Shown piece after piece: positions 17,281 through 24,848 of a stretch of DNA of 64,000 bases (its first letter is position 1; each line of letters begins with the position of its first letter). The DNA lies in contig DATAWP010000025.1 in the NCBI GenBank assembly GCA_036267155.1, forward strand, positions 1 through 64,000. The letters are read 5' to 3'. The notes beneath the pieces are model-generated. The model ran no database searches, had not been told where the DNA came from, and saw only the letters and a program-made list of their open reading frames with translations. The translations under genes were made by a program, and so were the position numbers. Source of the DNA: PALSA-1353 sp036267155. Lineage in GTDB: Bacteria > Planctomycetota > Phycisphaerae > Tepidisphaerales > Tepidisphaeraceae.

Positions 17281-18705
17281 TTAGGGCGCCGTCGAGGGCT
17301 TTGACGTCGCCTTGTCATCCACCAATCCCGATGGCCAACCGTTGCTGAGTGTTCTGGTGACACCGGTCGATGCCGACCACGCCACGACGCTGGGATGCCC
17401 ATCGGCCGCCGGAGCGATCAGGGTCAATTCATCACCGATCCGCCACGCCGGAACGGTCATCAATCCGCCGGTCACCGGCTTATCCTGCACTTGACTGATC
17501 GTTCCCTTGGCCAGATCGACGACCGTGACTTTTCCGGAATTATCGGGAATGGAAATGCGCGTCTCATCCGGGCTGACCTCGAAGTACTGCATGCTGTTGC
17601 CGGCCGACCTCAAGACATCAGCGCTCAGCAGACGAGAGACCGTCTGTTGCTTGCCTGGATCAATGACGAACAACTCCGAGTGCGCGGGCATATCGCCGCT
17701 GGTGGCCGGCAGCGTGACGCCGGCCGTCGCGAAGATGATGCGCCCGTCTTTCAAACATCTCACGCGCGTCAGGCTCGAATACAACAACCCGACGAGGTCC
17801 TTGGTTTCCTTGATCTGTTCGACCAAATTCCCGTGATCGTCCATCACGTCCACCCGGCTCAGCGAGCCAAGCTGCATGTCTTCGTTCTGCATATCCGGAG
17901 TGATCGCTCGCGTGAACACCACGCCGCGCCCGTCCGGCGTCCAATCCGGATACCACGCGGTCGCATCGCTGATCGGAAGCGGGGCGTGTTTTGCTTCGGT
18001 CGATATCGCATACAAATTGCAGACGTGATCGTTCCGGCCGGCGGTCACCACCAGCGCCGCGTGACCCGTGGGCGAAACGCGCAGCTCGCGCACGTCATTC
18101 AACGTTGTCATGAGCGTTGGCCCCGCCGCCGGGCCGGATGCGTTTACATCGTAAATCTGAACAAACACGACCGGCTGCACGAGATCGGCCAAATCCTTCC
18201 ATCGCGGCGGCGGGATTTTTCGCTTCACGGCCTCATCGGCGTGGTCGCGCACGTACAGGCCGATCGCCAGTGAAAAGGCGTCGTCGATGTGCGTATCGAG
18301 CTTCGCCTGCTTTTCCCGGCGCTTAAACACATCCGTGAAATTCTCCCAGGTTCCGGCATTGGGCGCAGTCCAGTCGTATGTCATCAGCGCCTCGCGAGCG
18401 TGCTTGCCGGCGTCGGTGATCGACTTGATTTCTTCAGCGGATAGATACGGCAAAAGCGCGTTCCAGGTGGTCTCGAGTTCCTTCCTCGCAACGAGCAGGC
18501 GTTTGGAATCACCAAACCACGTCGCAATCCCGACGCCTTGGGCCACGCCGGGCAGCAAATTCCCCCGTGCATCGGCAATGCGAAGTCCATCATTGCTGAG
18601 GACGGTCATCCATTTTCCGTCCGGCGACCATTCGTAGCGCTTGGGAATACAGCCGGCCACGATGATCGCGATCGCTGTCCAAGTTAGCCATCTCCATCGT
18701 TTCAT
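17281..18705 (-). CDS. Lipoprotein with WD40/TolB-like propeller repeats
   Basis: 474 residues from ATG 18705, which has a strong ribosome site (GGAGGTGTGCG) and an overlap with the upstream gene. Signal sequence KRWRWLTWTAIAIIVAGC with a lipobox cysteine at about 19. The mature part has repeated propeller-like strands: YEWSPDGKWMTVLSNDG, WYPDWTPDGRGVVFTR, FEVSPDETRISIPDN, typical of TolB-like beta propellers. Probably sits on a membrane facing the periplasm. Third gene of a sigma/anti-sigma operon, so it may be the signal input or the main target (inference). Confidence 0.75.
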   Translation of the reverse strand: MKRWRWLTWTAIAIIVAGCIPKRYEWSPDGKWMTVLSNDGLRIADARGNLLPGVAQGVGIATWFGDSKRLLVARKELETTWNALLPYLSAEEIKSITDAGKHAREALMTYDWTAPNAGTWENFTDVFKRREKQAKLDTHIDDAFSLAIGLYVRDHADEAVKRKIPPPRWKDLADLVQPVVFVQIYDVNASGPAAGPTLMTTLNDVRELRVSPTGHAALVVTAGRNDHVCNLYAISTEAKHAPLPISDATAWYPDWTPDGRGVVFTRAITPDMQNEDMQLGSLSRVDVMDDHGNLVEQIKETKDLVGLLYSSLTRVRCLKDGRIIFATAGVTLPATSGDMPAHSELFVIDPGKQQTVSRLLSADVLRSAGNSMQYFEVSPDETRISIPDNSGKVTVVDLAKGTISQVQDKPVTGGLMTVPAWRIGDELTLIAPAADGHPSVVAWSASTGVTRTLSNGWPSGLVDDKATSKPSTAP

Positions 18706-19199
18706 CGCACACCTCCGATTTGCGGCTGGTCCACGGGTGAGGACCATCGCCACTGGGGTTGGGCCTCCCGTTTGGATTCCAGAGCAACCGCGAGCAGGCG
18801 ATTCGAAGACCAGATGTCCAGCACACCCGCCGTCGCGGGCGCGACTACGGACGCATTCGTCGGCTGTGCGGCCAAAACCGGTCCCGCCGACGGCTGCGCG
18901 AGGTGAAGATGGACCCCGATTCCGATCCCAAATAGCAGAGCCGCGGCCGCGGAAAGCGCCATCACGGCTGTGCGGCGAAATCGCAGAACCCGAACCGCCT
19001 GTACGGGAAATACCGGAATCGCTTCCGTCGCCCGGGGCTGAAGCGCTTCTCGCGCCGTGAGCGTCAGTCGCTGCCATTCCTGTCGCTCGCGCTCATGGGT
19101 CGTATTGGCACAATATGCCGCCAGGAGTTCGCCGACATCCGGCGGCAATGCGCCCAGGGCCTCATCGATGATGAGTCGTTCGAGGGTTTGTTCATTCAC
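18702..19199 (-). CDS. Putative membrane anti-sigma factor
   Basis: 165 residues. An N-terminal soluble part (ERLIIDEALGALPPDVGELLAAYC, ending EWQRLTLTAREAL) resembles anti-sigma domains, though there is no HxxxCxxC zinc motif. One membrane helix (AVMALSAAAALLFGIGIGVHL) near the middle leads into a short Pro/Ala-rich outside tail. It overlaps the sigma gene upstream and the lipoprotein downstream by 4 bases each, so the three are translationally coupled. The anti-sigma role rests mainly on this position. Confidence 0.65.
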   Translation of the reverse strand: MNEQTLERLIIDEALGALPPDVGELLAAYCANTTHERERQEWQRLTLTAREALQPRATEAIPVFPVQAVRVLRFRRTAVMALSAAAALLFGIGIGVHLHLAQPSAGPVLAAQPTNASVVAPATAGVLDIWSSNRLLAVALESKREAQPQWRWSSPVDQPQIGGVR

Positions 19200-19681
19200 G
19201 GTTCACGCTCCGATTGGTTTTTCGCTTCGAGAATTTCCCGCAGCTTTTTCATAGCGGTGTGCAGACGCGACCGCACGGTGCCGACGGGGATCTGCATCAC
19301 CTGGGCAATTTCTTCGTAACTCAATTGCTCTCGCAGCCGCAGTTCCATCGTTTCACGCAGGACTTCCGGCAGCGAGGCGATGGCATCCAACATCGCTTCA
19401 ATCTGCGGACGCCGCTCGTCGCGATGCTGAGGCAAGTCAGTCAATGAATCCGCGTGGCGATGTTTTCTCGCGGCGGTGAGCCCAACATGCCGGGCGATTC
19501 CGAAAAGCCACGCCCGCGGCGAAGCCGCCTGGGTCAGACGATCCTGATTGCGCAGTGCCTGCACGAAGGTTTCGTGCAGCAGGTCCTCGGGCGCCGCCCA
19601 GCGGCCAAAGCCGCGCCGAAGATATGAAATCAAATCGGCCCCATGGGCACGATAAAGGTGTTCAATGTTTCGTGTGCTCAC
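19196..19681 (-). CDS. ECF RNA polymerase sigma factor
   Basis: 161 residues. Region 2 is visible as HLYRAHGADLISYLRRGFG and EDLLHETFVQALRN, with SPRAWLFGIARHVGLTAARKH. Region 4 is LPEVLRETMELRLREQLSYEEIAQVMQIPVGTVRSRLHTAMKKL, the helix-turn-helix that binds the -35 site. Full length for an ECF factor. Coupled to the anti-sigma gene by a 4-base overlap. Targets are unknown; operon autoregulation is usual for the family. Confidence 0.92.
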   Translation of the reverse strand: MSTRNIEHLYRAHGADLISYLRRGFGRWAAPEDLLHETFVQALRNQDRLTQAASPRAWLFGIARHVGLTAARKHRHADSLTDLPQHRDERRPQIEAMLDAIASLPEVLRETMELRLREQLSYEEIAQVMQIPVGTVRSRLHTAMKKLREILEAKNQSEREP

Positions 19682-19811
19682 GGGCGCCTTATTCTAAAGA
19701 GAACGTCGCACCAGTGGGGCGGAAAGTTCATTGTCGAGGCGCTAAGCTATCGGATTCAACGTTCGAGGGCTGATTCGGCGGCTTGCCAGGGGCTGGACGG
19801 CCACAATTTGT

Positions 19812-19839
19812 TTGACCCCTAGGCGCTAATCCGTTTAAT
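19812..19839 (+). promoter_or_regulatory. Promoter of the DUF433 antitoxin gene
   Basis: TTGACC (19812-19817), 16 bases, TTTAAT (19834-19839). The ATG at 19848 is 8 bases after the -10 box, so the transcript is probably leaderless. Confidence 0.5.
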
Positions 19840-19847
19840 GTGATGAC

Positions 19848-20066
19848 ATGGACGCGAGCGATTTGATCACCATCGACCCCGATATTCTTGGTGGTACTCC
19901 GGTATTCAAGGGCACGCGGGTTCCGGTGAAAACGCTGTTTGAATACCTTGAGGACAATTACACCCTTGAGGAATTTCTGCAATGCTTTCCAACGGCGACA
20001 CACGAAATGGCACACCGAGTTCTTGAGCGATCCAACGCCGCCCTGGTCCCGCCGAAGGTTGCATGA
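19848..20066 (+). CDS. DUF433 family antitoxin
   Basis: 72 residues. ITIDPDILGGTPVFKGTRVP is the hallmark of the DUF433 domain, followed by VKTLFEYLEDNYTLEEFLQCFP, a MerR/VapB-like winged helix. These proteins are antitoxins paired with DUF5615 PIN-like toxins (established family knowledge). The gene overlaps the next start by 4 bases (ATGA), the normal arrangement. It is complete, although its toxin partner is broken. Confidence 0.88.
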   Translation: MDASDLITIDPDILGGTPVFKGTRVPVKTLFEYLEDNYTLEEFLQCFPTATHEMAHRVLERSNAALVPPKVA

Positions 20067-20273
20067 AAATCCTGCTCGACGAATGCGTTCCGTGGCCCAT
20101 GCATCGGTTCCTGAGCGGCCACGAGTGCTTCACGATCTCTCCGGACGCCGAATCGCGATCCTTCAACTCTCCACCAACAAGCTTCGGAAGCTCACCGGCG
20201 CCTCGTTGCTTATTCAGTCGGCGATATCAACCATTCACCCCGGCGAATTTCGGAAGCTGCGGTTCCATAAACG
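20063..20273 (+). pseudogene. Decayed DUF5615 PIN-like toxin gene
   Basis: The start MKILLDECVPWPMHRFLSGHE is a typical DUF5615 N-terminus. After FTI the frame turns into unrelated sequence, while the family's C-terminal part (LSGRRIAILQLSTNKLRKL, then IHPGEF) continues in the +2 frame from about 20140. The middle of the domain, about 40-45 residues with the second acidic cluster, is missing at the join. An internal deletion with frame change therefore killed the toxin. The end coordinate is approximate because the second frame has no stop close to the domain end. Read through in the first frame, it gives a meaningless 190-residue protein. Confidence 0.75.
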
Positions 20274-20381
20274 CCCGGCAAACCGGGCAGTGGAAGTCCC
20301 GGGTTCTATCGGCACACCCGGTTCGTCGATTCCGCAACCCTTATTTTGCTCGGCACGGCATTTCATTTAGACTACGGCTTA

Positions 20382-22301
20382 ATGCACGCAATGACCGGGC
20401 AGAGATGGGTGGTGGCGGGGCTGTTGGTGTTGGGTGTTGCGGTCTTCGGAATCGGGATCAACTGGGGATTGCCGTCGCACCAAATCGATCCGTTGCTCTT
20501 TGGCTCTGGACCCGACGCGGCTACGAATTCGCTGAACGCGTATCGCCTCAGCGGCGTCGGGATCGATCGACTTGCCGGGGATTGGGACGAAAGCGGCAAC
20601 CTTGCCGCGGACGTTGCGGAGCATCCGATCGCTGATCGTTCCAAACCCGTTACCCTCCTCGAGAACCGCCACGGAATGACTGCGGACGAATTGATCCGGC
20701 AGGGGGATCTTAAAATGGCCGCCCTGGTCGCGGCGGCGGATGCGGCCGATCGGGCGTTCACTAAGGTTCGCGAGGCCGACGAAGGTGAGGCCAAAACAAC
20801 CGATGCACGCAATCGCGCGCTCAAGACCCAGCATGCGGTCACCGAATACGTCGAAAAATACAACCAAAGGCATTTTCCCGGCCTCGCTGATGCAATTAAG
20901 CAGGACGATGTGAGCCGCGCCCGGATACTGAGGCGGTATCGGCTGTACAGCTATCAGCCGGATGAAATGATCACCTTCCGCGCCCTGGCAATGATGCACC
21001 CGGGGCAGATGGAATTTGATCCGAAACTTTATCAGTACGGCGGGCTGTGGATTTATCCGGTCGGGGCGATCCTGAAAGCGGCATCGCTGATTAACTATGT
21101 GACGCTCAGCGGCGACCGGGCGTATTACCTTGATTCGCCCGAAGCGTTCGGGCGATTCTACATCCTGGCGCGGGCGTACTCGGCGGCGTGGGGATTGGTG
21201 GCAATGCTGGCCGTTTTCGCGCTGGTTCGTCGTGCGGCGGGAGGATTGCTCCTGCCGGCCGCGGCGGCGATTTGCTTTATCTTCATGCCGGTGGTGGTGG
21301 ACCTGGCGCACGAGGCCAAGCCGCACCTGGCTGGGACGGCCCTGTTGTTGCTGGCGATTCTTGCCGCCGGAAAATATGCGGAAACCGGGCGGTGGAAATG
21401 GATCATCTGGACGTCCATCGCATGTGGGGCGAGCGCGGGGATGGTTTTGTCGAGCGTGGTGGGGCTGGCGATTTTGCCGGTGATGTCGCTGATTCGGCGA
21501 GATGGCCCCGGCCGGCTCGCGGCCGTCTGCGTCGTCGGGATTTTAATTGCCGCCGCTGTTTATTTTGCCGCTGATCCATACGTCGCAATTCATCTGGTGG
21601 GCAATCGGGAGGTGCTCGAATCGAATTTCGCCAACACGCGCGCGATGTACACGATTGGGCCGATGGGGACGAGCATCGTCAATGCCGCGCGCCTGGTGGC
21701 TGCGGGAATGTCTTTGATGCTGGCGATCGTCGGCATCATCGCGGCGATCGCCCTTGTGCTGTCCAGGCGTCGGGGCCTCGGCTGGCCGCTGGGCTTGGTG
21801 GCGGTGATCGTTCTTGCCCAGTTCAGCCTGTACGCCTGGAATAAACCGGGAGACTATGGACGCTTCGCGCTTTTTGCGGATACGGCGCTGATGCTGGCAG
21901 CGTTCGTCGCCGTCGCGCGGTTTATCCGCCCGACGGCGGCTCGGGCGATTGTGGCGGTGATCATTGTGGGTTGCACCGGGGCGCATTCGGTGGCGTATGA
22001 GCGCGGATTTATGCGGGATTCCCTGCCGGATGATTCGCGCATGCGGGCGGCGGCGGCGATGAACGTCCGGCTGACGGATTCTCCGCAGACAGCCATTCTC
22101 TATCTCACCAACGAGCCGGTTCCGTATTGTGTTCCGCCGTTCAACTTGTTCCGTTGGCGCGTCGTTCTTTTGCCGCCGGAGGGACAGATTCCCGCGGGAT
22201 CGGGCGCGGGCACGCTGGTTCAGGTGGTTAACCCCGTGGGATTGCTCGATCCAACGTCAACGCCGCTCAGTTGGGCGGACAAGCAATTTGACGTGAAATG
22301 A
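20382..22301 (+). CDS. Multi-spanning membrane protein, glycosyltransferase (GT-C/PMT-like)
   Basis: About 639 residues; ATGs at 20382 and 20391 are both possible. One N-terminal helix (VVAGLLVLGVAVFGIGINWG), then a soluble stretch of about 200 residues rich in Ala/Glu with a QPDEMITFRAL motif, then about eight helices (e.g. LVAMLAVFALV, LAGTALLLLAILAA). Asp-Glu shortly after the first helices, and an ending soluble domain, are GT-C features, as in ArnT/PMT enzymes that transfer sugars from lipid carriers outside the membrane. The 200-residue insertion is unusual. No close family recognised; function inferred from topology. Confidence 0.55.
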   Translation: MHAMTGQRWVVAGLLVLGVAVFGIGINWGLPSHQIDPLLFGSGPDAATNSLNAYRLSGVGIDRLAGDWDESGNLAADVAEHPIADRSKPVTLLENRHGMTADELIRQGDLKMAALVAAADAADRAFTKVREADEGEAKTTDARNRALKTQHAVTEYVEKYNQRHFPGLADAIKQDDVSRARILRRYRLYSYQPDEMITFRALAMMHPGQMEFDPKLYQYGGLWIYPVGAILKAASLINYVTLSGDRAYYLDSPEAFGRFYILARAYSAAWGLVAMLAVFALVRRAAGGLLLPAAAAICFIFMPVVVDLAHEAKPHLAGTALLLLAILAAGKYAETGRWKWIIWTSIACGASAGMVLSSVVGLAILPVMSLIRRDGPGRLAAVCVVGILIAAAVYFAADPYVAIHLVGNREVLESNFANTRAMYTIGPMGTSIVNAARLVAAGMSLMLAIVGIIAAIALVLSRRRGLGWPLGLVAVIVLAQFSLYAWNKPGDYGRFALFADTALMLAAFVAVARFIRPTAARAIVAVIIVGCTGAHSVAYERGFMRDSLPDDSRMRAAAAMNVRLTDSPQTAILYLTNEPVPYCVPPFNLFRWRVVLLPPEGQIPAGSGAGTLVQVVNPVGLLDPTSTPLSWADKQFDVK

Positions 22302-22337
22302 TTGGCCATGGCCCGCCGGCCGGCGGCATGATATCTT

Positions 22338-22829
22338 TTGAATATGCAAGGCGTGACCGCTGTAGTCGTCGGGTTTATCTTTTTGTGTCTGGCGATGCCG
22401 TCGCTGGTGAAAAACAAGAACCAGTATTACGTCGCATTGATTTGCATCGTGGCCGTGATATTCCTCGATGCGATCGCGCACATGATGCCAGAGAGTGCGC
22501 CCGCTCCCAGGGCCGTCTTTTATGTGATGACGGCTTTCGCGCAGATCATTGCGATCGTCATGCTGGTCCTGTGCACGGGAGGGTTGACGTTTCGCGAGCT
22601 GAAGGGGGACATGATCGAAGTGCTTCGCCGCGGCGAGACGGAAAAGGAGATCATTATTCCCCTGAGCGATGAGGCCAAGAAGAAGATTAAAGCGGCTCAG
22701 GAAGAGGCCCAGCGGCGGGCGGATCGGGATGAGAAGGGATCGGCGGTGTTTACCATTGGTGATACCGAGGCCAAGCCGCCGGCGCCGGCGAAGCCTCCGG
22801 GAGCGCCCGGACCATTGCCGTTGGAATGA
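22338..22829 (+). CDS. Small membrane protein with charged C-terminal tail
   Basis: 163 residues (a second ATG stands at 22344). Three hydrophobic segments: AVVVGFIFLCLAMPSLV, VALICIVAVIFLDAIAH, FAQIIAIVMLVLCTGGLTF. The rest is cytoplasmic: an amphipathic helix rich in Lys/Glu/Ala (DEAKKKIKAAQEEAQRRADR) and a Pro/Ala-rich end (PPAPAKPPGAPGPLP). No family recognised. It precedes the GspE-like gene by 174 bases on the same strand. Confidence 0.55.
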   Translation: MNMQGVTAVVVGFIFLCLAMPSLVKNKNQYYVALICIVAVIFLDAIAHMMPESAPAPRAVFYVMTAFAQIIAIVMLVLCTGGLTFRELKGDMIEVLRRGETEKEIIIPLSDEAKKKIKAAQEEAQRRADRDEKGSAVFTIGDTEAKPPAPAKPPGAPGPLPLE

Positions 22830-23003
22830 TCGAACGACGGAGCCTCGGGCCGTCGGCCCGGCGCTGTTGAGACATCCAAATAATCCGATGCGAAACACCA
22901 GCGGTTTGGAACTGATCGCCCCTGGACCGTACAATATTTCGTCTGCGAGCGTCCCGGGCGGAGCCGGTGTCGCCAGTTGAGTTCATTGGTTGCAGGAGTG
23001 ACG

Positions 23004-24794
23004 ATGCCGCATGCCGAGTTGGCCGCAATTCAGATGGGGGGATATGTCAATCCGTGGAAGGTCGGAATCATCCTTGTTTTGCTGATTGTCTGGGCAAAGC
23101 TGCTGACATGGATGGACAAGGATGCGACCGATGCTCGGCTTCCGCGCGAATGGCTCAACGGCGCCATGATGGCCGGGTTCGTGGGGGGATACTTTTTGTT
23201 CTTTCTGTTGCCGGGGTTCGGGTTGGCGATAGGTGTCCTCGCCGGACTGTTCGTGGCCGACATCGCGGTCTATCTGGGAATGAGGTCGCGCACCATCGGG
23301 CTGGGTGACCTGAGCGATCAGTTCAACAATTGGTGGCGCGGCTTGCTCAGAGTGGGCAGGAAGAAGGAAGTCAAAGCCGTCGCTGGCCAGGTACTGATCA
23401 TTGATGCCAACGGCGCCCCGCAGGCCGTGCCGGATTCGGAATCGCCGGACCTGATCCGGTATGAATCGGCTCAGCAGTTCCTGACCAAGCCGCTACGTCT
23501 CGGCGCGGAGAGGCTGGACCTGACCGCCGGGGAGCCGACGGCCGTTAGCTACATGGTCGACGGGATGAAATACAACGGCGCCGCGATGGACCGCAATCAC
23601 GCCGGCGCCGCGGTTCAATATCTGAAGCAGGTGGCGGAACTGGACATGAACGAGCGGCGTAAGCCGCAGACGGGCAACTTTAGGGCCGTGCTCGAGGGGA
23701 AGAAATATAGCATTCAGATCACGGCCTTCGGCAGCACGGCGGGTGAATCGCTGCGATTAATCACCAATCCCAAAGAACGGCAGAATTTCAAGTTCGACGC
23801 GCTGGGGTTCAGCGACGAGCAGCTTGCGACGGTTCGAACGATCGTTCAGGAGGGGGGCGGCGTGGTCTTGCTCGGGGCTCCGAAGGGACAGGGACTGACG
23901 AGCCTTTGCTATGCAATGGTGCGGGCGCACGACGCATTTTTGTTTCACGTTCACACGATCGAACGGGCGCCGGAAATCGATTTGGAGGGAATTACGCAGA
24001 ACGCGCTGGCCGTCAACGCATCGGGCGCGGAGGAAGCCAAACAGGTGAATTGGGTCGTCAGCCAGGAGCCGGACGTACTCATGGTGACGTCGCTGGAGGA
24101 TTCGCACAGCGCGGTGGACCTGGCGAAATTCTCCCTCAATGAGCGGAGGGTCTACATCGGGATGCGCGCCGGCAGCACGCTGGATGCGCTCAAGCAATGG
24201 CGCAAGCTCGTCGGCGACGACGCGCTGGCGATGAAGAGCCTTAAGGCGATCATCGTTGGCCGGCTGGTGCGGCGGCTTTGCTCGGCCTGCAAGGTGGGAT
24301 ACACGCCCGATCCGAACACGCTTCGCAAGCTGAACATGAACCCCGACGCGGTGGGCAAGCTGTACCAGGCCCGAAAAGAGCCGATGCGCGACGCCAAGGG
24401 GAACATCGTGCCATGCACGTTCTGTCACGACCTGGCGTTTCGCGGCCGGTTCGGGATTTACGAGGTGATGAAGATCGACGACGAGATTCGCAACGTGATC
24501 AAGGCGGGCGGGACCGACAGCCAGATCAAGCAGGCGCAGCGGAAGCAGCACGGCCGGCTGTTGCAGGAGGTGGCGCTATCGCAGGTTCAAGCCGGCGAGA
24601 CGAGCGTGGAAGAAGTGCTTCGCGTTCTGAAGCACGATTCGGAATCGGGCGGTTCGACGCCCAAGCCGCGGAGCGGCCCTCCCTCGACGCCCAGCGGTGG
24701 ATCGCCGCCGCGGAGCAGCACTCCGCCCCAGCGTGGCAGCGGCGGCGCGCCGTCGCGTGGGCGCTCGCCACAGCCCCGGCCCGCCGGGCCGTGA
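23004..24794 (+). CDS. Membrane-anchored GspE/PilB-like protein with degenerate ATPase motifs
   Basis: 596 residues from ATG 23004, chosen for its AGGAG 5 bases upstream. Residues about 15-95 contain two or three membrane helices (VGIILVLLIVWAKLLTW; GYFLFFLLPGFGLAIGVLAGLFVADIAVYL), which type II/IV ATPases normally lack. The core follows the GspE fold, but the Walker A reads APKGQGLTS at about 291 (Lys replaced by Leu) and the Walker B region reads MVTSLEDSHSAVDLAKFSL. The zinc-finger cysteines of GspE are kept: CSAC at about 425 and CTFC at about 471, followed by GRFGIYEVM. A Pro/Ser/Gly-rich tail follows. Probably a structural, non-hydrolysing paralogue. Confidence 0.75.
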   Translation: MPHAELAAIQMGGYVNPWKVGIILVLLIVWAKLLTWMDKDATDARLPREWLNGAMMAGFVGGYFLFFLLPGFGLAIGVLAGLFVADIAVYLGMRSRTIGLGDLSDQFNNWWRGLLRVGRKKEVKAVAGQVLIIDANGAPQAVPDSESPDLIRYESAQQFLTKPLRLGAERLDLTAGEPTAVSYMVDGMKYNGAAMDRNHAGAAVQYLKQVAELDMNERRKPQTGNFRAVLEGKKYSIQITAFGSTAGESLRLITNPKERQNFKFDALGFSDEQLATVRTIVQEGGGVVLLGAPKGQGLTSLCYAMVRAHDAFLFHVHTIERAPEIDLEGITQNALAVNASGAEEAKQVNWVVSQEPDVLMVTSLEDSHSAVDLAKFSLNERRVYIGMRAGSTLDALKQWRKLVGDDALAMKSLKAIIVGRLVRRLCSACKVGYTPDPNTLRKLNMNPDAVGKLYQARKEPMRDAKGNIVPCTFCHDLAFRGRFGIYEVMKIDDEIRNVIKAGGTDSQIKQAQRKQHGRLLQEVALSQVQAGETSVEEVLRVLKHDSESGGSTPKPRSGPPSTPSGGSPPRSSTPPQRGSGGAPSRGRSPQPRPAGP

Positions 24795-24848
24795 CGCGCT
24801 GCGGGCTCTTGTGTATGCGAATCAATCGGCAATCAGCGAGTTGATGTT

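Noticed and set aside
20063..20635. 190-residue protein in the first frame of the toxin gene
   Set aside because: Only the first 25 residues fit DUF5615; the rest is out-of-frame sequence running into the next gene.
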